A stretch of DNA of 64,000 nt from CALCHA01 sp035548175 (GCA_035548175.1 DASZTO010000004.1:1-64000); one strand, 5' to 3'; shown: positions 1 to 8,015, counted from the first letter of the stretch. Numbers and translations: made by a program. The notes: generated from the letters alone by a model not told the origin.

Positions 1-103
1 ACTCTATCTGACGCAGCTTCTGGTCAATCTCCCGGCCACCCCGCTCAGCCAGCTCGGTGCGTGGCTGCCGGATCAATGGAAATCACCAAATCCTGCCCCG
101 TAA
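1..103 (+). CDS. C-terminal fragment of an unidentified protein (5' end outside window)
   Basis: An open frame enters from the left edge and runs 33 codons to a TAA at 101-103, ending in the residues GAWLPDQWKSPNPAP. The composition looks like ordinary coding sequence and no in-frame stop occurs before the TAA. The fragment is too short to assign a family. It could equally be chance open sequence. Confidence 0.4.
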   Translation, partial: LYLTQLLVNLPATPLSQLGAWLPDQWKSPNPAP

Positions 104-140
104 TGCCCCCGCGACATGGGTGCGGTTCACGCAGCGCTCA

Positions 141-187
141 CGTTGAGTCGTTGAGTCGTTGAGTCGTTAAGTCGTCAAGTCGTGAGG
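141..187 (+). repeat. Octamer array, family A, copy 1 (GTCGTTGA/GTCGTYAA units)
   Basis: About five to six tandem 8-bp units vary around GTCGTTGA and GTCGTCAA. The same unit in the same orientation recurs at 5763-5830 and 13647-13706. Copies 1 and 2 bracket the minus-strand segment that holds the Hsp90-like, phosphoesterase and kinase-like genes. There is no spacer structure, so this is not a CRISPR array. Confidence 0.8.
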
Positions 188-550
188 TTGGAGGGGTTGA
201 GAGTCGCGGGGCCGGGGGGAAGGGGGGTGGGGGTTGACGCGGCGACGGGGCGGCGCGACGCGGGGGGGAGGGGCCGACGGGGCGGGGGGGCGAGGGGGCG
301 ACGCGGCGCGGGGGGGCGACGGGGGGACGGGGCGGGGAGGTGGTTGGGGAAAGGGGGTGGGTTCGGGGTACGCTGCCGCAGGCTTCGGAGGATGGGGAGG
401 AGGGTGGCGGGGTGTGGGTGGGTGGGGGAGGCGGGGAAGGAGAAGTGCGAGCGGTTGATGTCGGGGTCGGCGGAGGAGATTCGTGCGGAGCGGGTTGGGC
501 GGCGGGTGCGTAAATAGAGAGGGTGCTGAGTGAGTTGGAGCGTGTGGAGA
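188..550. other. G-rich low-complexity intergenic stretch
   Basis: The plus strand is dominated by runs of four to seven G separated by GAC, GCG or GAG, most densely at 240-360. Several short frames are open only because the sequence is so GC-rich, and none resembles a protein family. The G-tracts could form quadruplex structures on the plus strand. I see no gene here; it may be degraded coding sequence. Confidence 0.5.
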
Positions 551-2884
551 TCAAGTGCTACCATTCGGCTCGAACTCGGTACGAAGGATATCTGCACGGA
601 CCTCAAACCTCTTCTTTTCGCCTGCTGTTGGGACAAACGACGCCTTGATCTCGTCTGGAATTGGAATGAACAGCCGATCCTTGAGAACTATGGTCGCCGT
701 CGGGAAGGGACCACCCCCAGCGGGTGCGTCAACGGGCTCGCGAGTTTGCAGGTCGTAGTAGAGGCCGAACTGGCCAGAGTGATGAAGGAAGATGAAGAGG
801 GTTTTCTGGCCACCCCACACGATTGATGTTTTATGAGGTTGGAGAAAAAATTCGCCCATTTCCTCCCTGGCGCGATCTGTGATCGCAAGGAAACACCTAT
901 AACCTCTTAGCGGCGGCTCATTTTCATCAATGATCAACAACTTCGCGTTCGTCGTAGTTTGGAGTCTCGTGATTGCGGGTGTAGGATCTAAGCTGACCGC
1001 GGAGTCGCCCGAAATATTTTCGAGCGCCTTCTCATTGTCAACGACGTCCGGCACAACGTCGCGTGCACTGGCCGATGCACTGGCATCAACGACCTGAATG
1101 CTTGCGCGCACTGCGGATTTTGACCGCTCGACCGCCTGCTCCATTGTTATGAGGCCTTGACTATAATCTTCCCAAATTTTCGGAAGATTCCCGAGGTCGT
1201 CGTCCGCAATCTCAAAAAGTTCACGTGGCTTGCGAATGGCCTTGAGAAACGCTTCCGCGCCGCTCTTGTTACTGCTGGGAACATATTCGGCTATTCGAGA
1301 GAAGAGTACAGCACGGATGAAGTCCTTAACCATACTGCCGAACGCGCTGTACTCTGTTTCGTAAATGCCTAGAATCAAGCGAATCGCCTGTGCCGAAGGA
1401 TTCAAGGTAACTTGGACTTGACTATCTACGCGCTCCGCGACGACGGGTAGTTGATGGCTTATCTCGCCAAAGCCGACCTTTGCTTTCACAAAATAGTCGG
1501 AGTCTAGAAGACTTTCTAGACGAAACGCAAGCGCCCTTTCCCCGTTCGACATTTGTTCAAATGACTTACGTTTGCTGATTACCGGTTTATCGGAGATCGG
1601 TGTCGTCTTGGCGAATTGCGATAAATAGTGTTGTTCGCAAGTGCGGCGTGGATTATTTCGTGACAATACGATGAGCGGCGTCTCCTCGCTAGCGTGCATC
1701 TGGATGACGCCGGCATCGCTGCCCTCGTATAGCATAAGCGGCTTTGTCCTTGTACGCTCGGCAACCTCGTTGAGCGAAATACGATCACCCGGCGATATCC
1801 CGATCATCAAACGGCCGCAGAGGTCGTATCTCCGGTGCGCGTGCACCCACTGCATGAACGGCGTGCTCGAATCTGCCTCATTGCGGGTGGCAAGTAATAA
1901 AGAGGTAAACGAATCGATTTCAGCCATCATGGATTGCAAAAGTTGCAGACCCGCAGCAGTGATAGCTTCTCGGCCGGCCGTGGGTTCTAGGTTCTGCAAG
2001 TCCGCTACGCCGCCGAATTGATAGATCGAGGCGGCAGAAGCCGTGGCAAGGCCGAAACCGCTGCGGAAGGTCTTTAGGGCTGGGCTACCAGAACGGAGCA
2101 CGAGATAGCCAATCAGAGGAACGCCAGACCAAACCAGATTGGTTAGTTTGAGCCAAACATCCGCGTTGTTCGAGAGGACGAGCGTGACATCACTCGCGAG
2201 TTGCTGCCCGAGCTTCGCTGCTTGTTGCGTGTGACGCCAGGCTTCGGGGACGACGGCCACTTGTTGGTCCGGACGTTTCTGACTAACTAGTTCGCCGTTC
2301 ACGTAAACCGGAACTGCAACGAGTGAGACGAACTCTGCAATATATTGCTTTGCTTGAGCTACGTTGATAAGAGAATCAGGCCTGACGTGTGCCTTAATCG
2401 TTGTTCCGGCAACGCCTTTAGGTGGTAAGGCCTCCCGTTCAATGCATTTGTCAGTGAGCGAGAGCTTGGTCCGCTCCGCTCGGCAAATTGTTCGTTCGCC
2501 TGTAAGAGCGCTCTCCGTCTCCACGCTGAGAAGATCAGCGATGCCGAAATTGGCCATAGCCCCGATGCCAAAGGTGCCTACAACGCCAGCAGCGCGGGCC
2601 TCGGCATTATTTTTACTACTGCTTCCTGCCTTCCAATAATGCTCCTGCAAATCAGAGGGAGTCATCCCAATTCCGTTGTCGGTGATTGAGATGAGCTGTG
2701 GCGATAGGTGAACATCAATTCGCGGCTCAAATTTTGCCCCCGAATGCAACCGCTGGCGAATCGCATCGAAAGCGTTTTGGGTGTTCTCACGCAATAGGGC
2801 CAATGGCGACTGGTAGATCTGCTTCGCCAGAAGCTGGATGACCCGCTGTGTCTCGATTTGGAACGGAATTAGTACAGTGCTCAT
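551..2884 (-). CDS. Hsp90-like GHKL-type ATPase, 777 aa
   Basis: The N-terminal ~220 residues form a GHKL (Bergerat) ATP-binding domain of the Hsp90/HtpG type. The N-box is RENTQNAFDAI (32-42), followed by ITDNGIGM (67-74), a glycine lid GTFGIGAMANF (103-113) and GTTIKAHV (160-167). The remaining ~550 residues are not recognisable and lack the ordinary HtpG middle and C-terminal pattern, so this is not the housekeeping chaperone. The start ATG overlaps the stop of the upstream phosphoesterase gene by 4 nt, so the two are translationally coupled. The gene is plainly less GC-rich than its neighbours, and composition shifts near its 3' end (about 545), suggesting acquisition by transfer. Proteins of this general class act as ATP-driven switches in several bacterial conflict systems; a defence role here is inference. 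Confidence 0.8.
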   Translation of the reverse strand: MSTVLIPFQIETQRVIQLLAKQIYQSPLALLRENTQNAFDAIRQRLHSGAKFEPRIDVHLSPQLISITDNGIGMTPSDLQEHYWKAGSSSKNNAEARAAGVVGTFGIGAMANFGIADLLSVETESALTGERTICRAERTKLSLTDKCIEREALPPKGVAGTTIKAHVRPDSLINVAQAKQYIAEFVSLVAVPVYVNGELVSQKRPDQQVAVVPEAWRHTQQAAKLGQQLASDVTLVLSNNADVWLKLTNLVWSGVPLIGYLVLRSGSPALKTFRSGFGLATASAASIYQFGGVADLQNLEPTAGREAITAAGLQLLQSMMAEIDSFTSLLLATRNEADSSTPFMQWVHAHRRYDLCGRLMIGISPGDRISLNEVAERTRTKPLMLYEGSDAGVIQMHASEETPLIVLSRNNPRRTCEQHYLSQFAKTTPISDKPVISKRKSFEQMSNGERALAFRLESLLDSDYFVKAKVGFGEISHQLPVVAERVDSQVQVTLNPSAQAIRLILGIYETEYSAFGSMVKDFIRAVLFSRIAEYVPSSNKSGAEAFLKAIRKPRELFEIADDDLGNLPKIWEDYSQGLITMEQAVERSKSAVRASIQVVDASASASARDVVPDVVDNEKALENISGDSAVSLDPTPAITRLQTTTNAKLLIIDENEPPLRGYRCFLAITDRAREEMGEFFLQPHKTSIVWGGQKTLFIFLHHSGQFGLYYDLQTREPVDAPAGGGPFPTATIVLKDRLFIPIPDEIKASFVPTAGEKKRFEVRADILRTEFEPNGST

Positions 2885-4341
2885 TGATTGCTCATCATTC
2901 GCTTAAGAAATATCTGATCGGTAAGTTCTTTACGCAGAGATTCTGTAATCCCATTTATAACGGAAAGAGCCTTCTCCGCAGCTGTTAAATGACCTATTTG
3001 TGTCAAAGCTGTTACAACCAGGACATGCTCGTCGATAGTTGATGGTGTTCTGAGTATACGCAACAGTTCTCGCCAATCCTTCGCCTGAGTTGCAGCTTGG
3101 ATCGCAATATCACGAGCGTAAGATGCAGGCGGTTTTGACGCATCCTGGAGCAATGCTAGGGCGTCATGTGGGCACCCGCCACGTAAGGCCGCTTCAGCTT
3201 TCAACACGATCTCGCGGTTAGCATTAGCGGCTGCATCAATTATCCGGCCAGCAGTGTCTCTCGGTGGTTGCCAGCTGATGTCGCAATATCCCTCCGTGAA
3301 TGCGCCGTTGCGTTTGCTGGAAAACTGCTCCCCTTCGACCATTTCGCGAACATGCAAGCGAGCCTTGGCGTAGTCGTCTCCTATCACGATAACGTTATAC
3401 TGACGATTAGTTCCACGCGGCAGCTCATTAAATCCGGCACATAAAGAGCCGCCACTTATCACACCCATAGCCCTGCGTTCGTTCAAATGGATATAATGGG
3501 TTGTTGTGGCCGCAATATGCTGATGCCCATGAAGGCCGAGTTGGAAACCTAACCCAGCCATTTCGTTTACCTGCCGAACGTCCATGTAATCTTCTCGGAG
3601 GGGTGGGCCCTGAATACTGTGGTGCCAAACCGCTATCTTAAGGGAAAAGTGCTTTTCCATATCACGCAGCTGAATATTGCATCTTGCTACCGCTCCGGTC
3701 TGTATAGCACCGGAGTAACCAAAACAGTCGTTTCCCGTTAGCGAATCGAATGCGGCAATCACGATTCGATCGTTATCGACAACGAACAGTTGATAGCCGC
3801 GAGATCGGTCGATGGGTAGAGCGAGAGATATGTCTTTATAGAACCCTTCGACGAAATCCCAATAGTGATCTAGCCGCTTGTTGTAGGTGATGGTGTCTCT
3901 CACGCGATATAGTTTCCGATCTTTCCATGACCATCGGTAAGGGCTGTCTTGCTGAAGTAACGCGCCTCGAATGTCTGCCGGATATTCTTTAACCGGTAAT
4001 TCTTCCATGGAGGCGCGTGCGGTGTTCCAGCAAACGTCGTGATTGCCTGGAATCAATATCAATCGTCGGCGGTCACCATCGATAAATCTGCGGCAGAGGA
4101 CATCGAGCAGTTGTTCGGCCACCTCGTACTGGGCGCGCGTTTGAAGAGCAAAATTTTCGGTCCCAATGCGGACGCCTTGGACGAGATCGCCACTAACGAT
4201 AATTGCGTCAGGTGACCGAACGGGCGGCACTTCGAGACGGTAACGGTCGTGGTCGTCGAGTAACGCAGCGATTAGCGAATCGTTATTTGCTGGGTCCGCG
4301 TCAGAGCGGTGGAGATCTGAAATGTGTAGAATTGAATACAT
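2881..4341 (-). CDS. Calcineurin-like metallophosphoesterase with helical C-terminal repeat region, 486 aa
   Basis: All metal-binding motifs of the calcineurin-type phosphoesterase fold are present: DLH (9-11), GD (51-52), GNHD (99-102), WHH (239-241) and GLHGHQH (269-275). The catalytic domain spans about residues 1-310. Residues ~365-486 are Ala/Leu-rich helical pairs resembling TPR units, a likely partner-binding region. The family hydrolyses phosphomonoesters or diesters, including nucleic acid and nucleotide substrates; the substrate here is unknown. It overlaps the Hsp90-like gene by 4 nt and starts 42 nt after the kinase-like gene. Its moderate GC matches the Hsp90-like gene and not the flanks. 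An ATP-dependent sensor/switch paired with a phosphoesterase effector is a plausible reading. Confidence 0.85.
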   Translation of the reverse strand: MYSILHISDLHRSDADPANNDSLIAALLDDHDRYRLEVPPVRSPDAIIVSGDLVQGVRIGTENFALQTRAQYEVAEQLLDVLCRRFIDGDRRRLILIPGNHDVCWNTARASMEELPVKEYPADIRGALLQQDSPYRWSWKDRKLYRVRDTITYNKRLDHYWDFVEGFYKDISLALPIDRSRGYQLFVVDNDRIVIAAFDSLTGNDCFGYSGAIQTGAVARCNIQLRDMEKHFSLKIAVWHHSIQGPPLREDYMDVRQVNEMAGLGFQLGLHGHQHIAATTTHYIHLNERRAMGVISGGSLCAGFNELPRGTNRQYNVIVIGDDYAKARLHVREMVEGEQFSSKRNGAFTEGYCDISWQPPRDTAGRIIDAAANANREIVLKAEAALRGGCPHDALALLQDASKPPASYARDIAIQAATQAKDWRELLRILRTPSTIDEHVLVVTALTQIGHLTAAEKALSVINGITESLRKELTDQIFLKRMMSNQ

Positions 4342-4383
4342 GCAGAATGTCCAATGATTCCTATTGAGACCGCAAGGATCTCT

Positions 4384-5646
4384 TTATGAACCGAAGAGGC
4401 TGTGCGGCTGGAAGTAACCTTTTTGATCGAAGTAGGCGAATGCTTCGTCTACTGACCGGAACACCTTGTTAGCTGTTTGGGTGATGAAGGGGGAGGGTTC
4501 CTTTTTTGGTTTCCAGATGACGTAGACGTCTTTGGCGTGTTCGTGGGCGTGTTGGAGTTCGCGTTCGACGCCGGAGGAGAGGCCGGGTTTTCCGGGTTTG
4601 CCGTCGGGGCCGGGGAGTTCAGGGATGTAGGAGACGATCATGTCGGATTGGCGGACGAGCATGAAGTCGCGGGCGTAGATTTGGCCGTCGATGTCGGGGA
4701 CGATCTGGAGGAGGTCGGCGACTTTGAGTTGGAGGGGGGCGGCGGCGGTGGCGAGGGAGGGGGCGAGGGCGGGGGCGTTTTGGAGGTCGCCGAAGTTTGT
4801 GTGGGCGGTTTTGATGGGGTCGCCGGGGAAGATGGTGAGGGTTTGTTTGCCGGTGGAGGCGGCGCGGATGGCGAGGTCGGAGAGGACTTTTTCGTCGACG
4901 TCGCCGGGGTCGAAGGCGATCATTTTGTCGGCGATTTTGGCGCGGAAGTCGTCGATTTCGGCGAGGGTGTCGGGGAGGTCCATGACGTGGGACATGGGGA
5001 AGGAGGGGTAAACGGTTTTCATATTGGGGCGGAAGATGAGGCGGAAGAGGGTTTCGGCGGTGGGTTTGGTGCGGCCGCGGGAGAGGACGAAGAAGCGTGC
5101 GGACGAGTGCTGGGTGCTGCCCCCCCCCGGTGCTGAGGGCGGAGTGTCTCCCCCCCCTACCGCGGTGCTGCGGCGGATGGAGCGGGCGAGGATTTCGGTG
5201 GCGAGGATTTCTTCTTCGCGCCAGACCATGAGGTCTTTGAGGGAGTGTTCGAGGTCGTGGTCTTTGAGCATGCGTTGGTGGACGGTTTCGATGTTGTCGA
5301 CGAGGGTGACGTAGAGGTCGGCGTCGAAGAGAGCGAGCTGGTCGAAATCGAAGGCGGAGAAGAGGCCATGCTTCCAGCGGAAGGTGGCGTGGGTGTTGAC
5401 GAGGACGTTTTTGTGGTTGGGCATGTCGGCGAGGACGTCGCGGAAGACGGAGCGTCGGAGGGCGTTGAGGCGAGCGAGGGGGAGATCGAGGATGCGGCCC
5501 GGGCGGACGTCGGGTGCTTCGGCGTACATCATGTCGCCGATGTTGTAGATTTGGAGGTCTTCGCCGTGGGAGCGTGCGATGGCGGCGGTATGGGCGACGA
5601 AGGCTTTTTTATCGAGGCCGATCTGGCCGGTGAGGAGGGCGCGCAT
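4384..5646 (-). CDS. Adenylate-kinase-like P-loop protein with C-terminal deoxyribosyltransferase-like domain, 420 aa
   Basis: The N-terminal ~160 residues look like a nucleoside-monophosphate-kinase/AAA-type P-loop fold: a strand and loop MRALLTGQIGLDKKA, then a basic helical region and a LVNTHATFRW core strand. The Walker A is degenerate, GQIGLDKK where GxxxxGK(S/T) is expected: the lysine is kept, but the preceding Gly is Asp and the Ser/Thr is Lys. Residues ~320-385 (RDFMLVRQSDMIVSYIPE, then SSGVERELQHAHEHAKDVYV) resemble nucleoside 2-deoxyribosyltransferase or related nucleotide-processing folds. Residues 164-182 are a Gly/Pro/Ser insertion that looks like a repeat-derived linker. Most of the gene is GC-rich, but its last ~100 bp share the lower GC of the two genes downstream, so a recombination joint may lie in its 3' end. 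It lies 42 nt upstream of the phosphoesterase gene and may be co-transcribed. Function unknown. Confidence 0.7.
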   Translation of the reverse strand: MRALLTGQIGLDKKAFVAHTAAIARSHGEDLQIYNIGDMMYAEAPDVRPGRILDLPLARLNALRRSVFRDVLADMPNHKNVLVNTHATFRWKHGLFSAFDFDQLALFDADLYVTLVDNIETVHQRMLKDHDLEHSLKDLMVWREEEILATEILARSIRRSTAVGGGDTPPSAPGGGSTQHSSARFFVLSRGRTKPTAETLFRLIFRPNMKTVYPSFPMSHVMDLPDTLAEIDDFRAKIADKMIAFDPGDVDEKVLSDLAIRAASTGKQTLTIFPGDPIKTAHTNFGDLQNAPALAPSLATAAAPLQLKVADLLQIVPDIDGQIYARDFMLVRQSDMIVSYIPELPGPDGKPGKPGLSSGVERELQHAHEHAKDVYVIWKPKKEPSPFITQTANKVFRSVDEAFAYFDQKGYFQPHSLFGS

Positions 5647-5702
5647 GAGGTGGCCTTTCGGAGAGGGACTGGGATGATGGGGGATTGTAGCGGCGGGAGG
5701 AG

Positions 5703-5740
5703 GGGATTGCCCATTGGGGATTGCCGATTGCCGATTGAGG
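5703..5740 (+). repeat. Short tandem repeat with GATTGCCGATTG units
   Basis: A GATTGCC/GATTGGG unit repeats three to four times just upstream of the second octamer array. It resembles the TTGGTAATTGG repeat at 16046 in style. It lies in the 254-bp gap between the kinase-like gene and lpxI, which otherwise holds only the octamer array and an AGGAGG-type ribosome binding site. Confidence 0.55.
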
Positions 5741-5762
5741 GAGGGTGGGGCGGGCGTTGGGG

Positions 5763-5830
5763 CGTTAAATCGTTAAGTCGTCAAGTCGTTAAGTCGTCAC
5801 GTCGTTAAATCGTCAGGTCGTCAGGTCGTT
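5763..5830 (+). repeat. Octamer array, family A, copy 2
   Basis: About eight tandem 8-bp units (GTCGTTAA, GTCGTCAA, GTCGTCAG) lie just upstream of lpxI in the same orientation as the arrays at 141 and 13647. With copy 1 it forms direct repeats around the 5.6-kb segment with the Hsp90-like module. Confidence 0.85.
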
Positions 5831-5900
5831 GGGGGTGGGTCGTGGGGTCGTGTTGTGGGGCGGGTGTTGTTTTTGGGATGAGGTGGAGGAGAATGGGGGG

Positions 5901-6767
5901 ATGGAGCGAGCTGTGGAGCTTGGCGAGGCGGGGGGAGGGAGGCCGCTGGGGTTGATAGCGGGGCAGGGGGCGTTGCCTTTGGAGACGGCGCGGGGGATGC
6001 GTGCGGCGGGGTGGCGGGTAATTTGTGCGGCGATGGGCGGGCAGGCGCGGGTGGAGGAGTTGCGGCCGTTGTGCGATCGGTTGTATATGGTGGGGATGTT
6101 GCGGTTGAACCAGTGGGTGCGGGTGTTGAAGCGGAATGGGTGCAGGGAGGCGGTGATGGTGGGTCGGGTGGGGAAGGGGGAGATGTACCAGCGGTTTCAT
6201 TTGTTTCGGTACGTGCCGGACTGGCGGACGGCGCGGGTGTGGTTTTTGCGGTCGCGGCATGACAAGCGGACGGCGACGCTGCTGAAGGCGTTGGCGGATG
6301 AATTGGAGTGCGGCGGGGTGAAGTTGATTGATGGGAGGCCGTTTGTGCCGGAGAGTTTGGCGAGCGTGGGGGTGATGGGTCGGGTGCAGCCGACGGCGGG
6401 GATGATGGCGGACATTGAGTTTGCGTGGCCGCTGTTGAAGAAGTTGAACGAGCTGTTGATCGGGCAGGCGGTGACGTGCATGGATCGGGAGATCATTGCG
6501 GTGGAGGCGGTGGAGGGGACGGATCGGCTGATCGAGCGGACGGGGCAATTTTGCCGGAGGAAGGGGTGGGTGTTGTGCAAGGCGTCGAATCCGAACCAGG
6601 ACATGCGGTTTGATGTGCCGACGGTGGGGGTGAAGACGGTGGAGAAGCTGGCGTCGCTGGGGGGGAGGGCGTTGGTGGTGGAGGCGGGGCGGACGATTAT
6701 GTTGGAGAAGGGGGCGATGATAGCGCGGGCGGAGGAGTTGGGGGTGGCGGTGGTGGGGAGGGAGTGA
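5901..6767 (+). CDS. lpxI: UDP-2,3-diacylglucosamine pyrophosphatase LpxI
   Basis: LpxI cleaves UDP-2,3-diacylglucosamine to lipid X and UMP in lipid A synthesis, at the cytoplasmic face of the inner membrane, replacing LpxH in many Gram-negatives. The product of 288 residues matches the family length. It begins with the typical LGLIAGQGALP strand-loop and has the conserved NQDMRFDVPTVG segment, which carries the family's essential Asp, and ends with a long helix. I chose ATG 5901 because GGAGGA lies 10 nt upstream; the frame is open further upstream only into the octamer repeat. The gene stands alone rather than in the usual lpxA/lpxB/fabZ cluster. Its presence argues for an outer membrane with lipid A. 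Codons end overwhelmingly in G. Confidence 0.93.
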   Translation: MERAVELGEAGGGRPLGLIAGQGALPLETARGMRAAGWRVICAAMGGQARVEELRPLCDRLYMVGMLRLNQWVRVLKRNGCREAVMVGRVGKGEMYQRFHLFRYVPDWRTARVWFLRSRHDKRTATLLKALADELECGGVKLIDGRPFVPESLASVGVMGRVQPTAGMMADIEFAWPLLKKLNELLIGQAVTCMDREIIAVEAVEGTDRLIERTGQFCRRKGWVLCKASNPNQDMRFDVPTVGVKTVEKLASLGGRALVVEAGRTIMLEKGAMIARAEELGVAVVGRE

Positions 6768-6775
6768 GGGGGGGG

Positions 6776-6806
6776 AACACGAAACACGAAACATGAAATG
6801 TGAAAG
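6776..6806 (+). repeat. Short A/C/G repeat of AACACGAAACACGAAAC type (family B)
   Basis: CACGAAA-like units repeat about four times between the lpxI stop and the next gene. Related sequences occur at 12391-12420, 18314-18342, 25541-25586 and, inverted, 55051-55085. Confidence 0.6.
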
Positions 6807-6871
6807 ATGGGGCGTGGGAAGAAATGGGGGGAGGGGAGGAATGGTTGGGGATTACAGTAGGAGTGTGTGGG

Positions 6872-7564
6872 ATGGGTGAGCGCGATGATGAGGGGAGGGT
6901 CGGGACGTTGGGTGGGGGACGTGCGACGTTGGGTGCGGCGCCGCGGCGGGTGGTGGGGTCGGTGTGGTGCGCGGCGCGGCTGAATGATGTGGTGGTGATC
7001 GCGGTGTCGCTGGTATTCATGGCGATCGGATGGGATCTCGTGGTGGGGCAGATGCTGGCGATGGCGCTGGGCGCGCGGGTGCAGGGAGCGGGACTGCCGA
7101 TTGGGTGGGCTCGGAATGGAGGGGTGCCTGGCGGATACATGCTGGTGGGAATGATGGTGTTCGCGGGGATGTGGACGGCCGGATTTGCGGTGCTGGTGTA
7201 TCAACTGCGGCGGCGGGCTGCAGGTATGCGGCGTTTGTGCGCGGAGGGGCGGGCGGTGTATGGGGAGGTGTTGTCGAAGCGGGTGTGGCGGAATCCAAAC
7301 GCGAGGAGCCTGGCGACGAGCAGGTGTTATCTGGTGGTGTATGGGTTCGTCCATCCGTACACGGGGAAGGCGGTGCGGCTTGAGGCGCGGCTGTCGCGGA
7401 AGAAGTGGGACCGGGTGGCCGAGGGGATGCCGGTGAATGTGCTGGTGGATGCGCCGCCGGGGAACGGGGTAATTGTGTATGAGTTTGTCCGGTTTCGGGT
7501 GGAGCCGGCGCCGGCGGAGTTTGTCACGCGGTTGTCAGTTGGCTCGGCACGGAGGAGATCGTGA
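6872..7564 (+). CDS. Membrane protein resembling the DUF3592 family, 230 aa
   Basis: There are two predicted membrane segments, near residues 35-60 and 90-115, then a soluble C-terminal domain (YGEVLSKRVW, CYLVVYGFVHPYTGKA, PVNVLVDAPPGNGVI). Two membrane helices plus a small beta-rich domain of this wording is typical of DUF3592-like proteins of unknown function. Start ATG 6872 is preceded by TAGGAG at an 8-nt spacing. The stop is TGA at 7562, and the same frame then stays open for 94 more codons encoding a glyoxalase-like fragment (see next feature), so the natural 3' end may have been altered by a deletion. Confidence 0.7.
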   Translation: MGERDDEGRVGTLGGGRATLGAAPRRVVGSVWCAARLNDVVVIAVSLVFMAIGWDLVVGQMLAMALGARVQGAGLPIGWARNGGVPGGYMLVGMMVFAGMWTAGFAVLVYQLRRRAAGMRRLCAEGRAVYGEVLSKRVWRNPNARSLATSRCYLVVYGFVHPYTGKAVRLEARLSRKKWDRVAEGMPVNVLVDAPPGNGVIVYEFVRFRVEPAPAEFVTRLSVGSARRRS

Positions 7565-7849
7565 TCACCGGCGGGAGCGGACGTCGGAGTTGGTGGCGCT
7601 GCCGGGAAACTTCTGCATCCGACGCGGAGTGAATGGGAGGGGAAAACGTATGAGTTTCCGCGGCATCATTCGATTGCGTTGATGTGCGATGATCTTGAGA
7701 AGACGGTGGGGGAATTGCGGGCGAAGGGGGCCCAGTTTCGGGGAGATATTCAGGAACAGGGTTATGGGCGTGTGATCATGATGATGGTGCCGGGGATCGA
7801 TGATATTCAGTTGTATCAGCCGCGGCATAAGTTGGCGTATGATCTTTGA
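7565..7849 (+). pseudogene. 5'-truncated glyoxalase/bleomycin-resistance (VOC) family gene
   Basis: The frame encodes KLLHPTRSEWEGKTYEFP, HHSIALMCDDLEKTV, then ELRAKGAQF and PGIDDIQLYQPRH, the second half of a VOC-superfamily (glyoxalase-fold) protein, ending at TGA 7847. No start codon precedes the conserved part in this frame, and the first half of the domain is missing. The segment follows the TGA of the preceding gene with no frame change. The simplest reading is that a deletion joined the two; only readthrough of the TGA could express the fragment. Enzymatic activity is unlikely because one metal-ligand half is absent. Confidence 0.7.
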
Positions 7850-7886
7850 GGACGGGGGTTGGAAGGGGTTGAGGGTGGCGTTTTAG

Positions 7887-8015
7887 TTACTCGCCGGCGA
7901 GTTGGCGGATATGGGATTTGAGAGCTGGGAGGAGGGTCATGCTGGAACGGAGTTCGAAGAATGGGTGGAGGGTGGCATCGAGGGGAGAGGCATCGCTGAG
8001 GACGATGAGCGGCAA
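7887..8015 (-). pseudogene. Truncated PIN-type (DUF3368-like) toxin remnant
   Basis: Immediately after the antitoxin stop (no gap), a TTG opens a 42-codon frame starting LPLIVLSDASPLDATL, which matches the N-terminal strand of DUF3368 PIN-like toxins (IVVSDASPL, carrying the first active-site Asp). Intact members have about 150-160 residues; here the frame ends after LKSHIRQLAGE. The rest of the nuclease core with the other acidic residues is missing, so the toxin should be inactive. Confidence 0.6.

Noticed and set aside
182..517. Plus-strand frame in the G-rich stretch considered as a gene
   Set aside because: It encodes almost only Gly and Arg, has no RBS and no similarity I can recognise.
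551..2884. Hsp90-like gene considered as the housekeeping chaperone HtpG
   Set aside because: Only the ATP-binding domain matches; the middle and C-terminal parts differ, and composition and operon partner point elsewhere.
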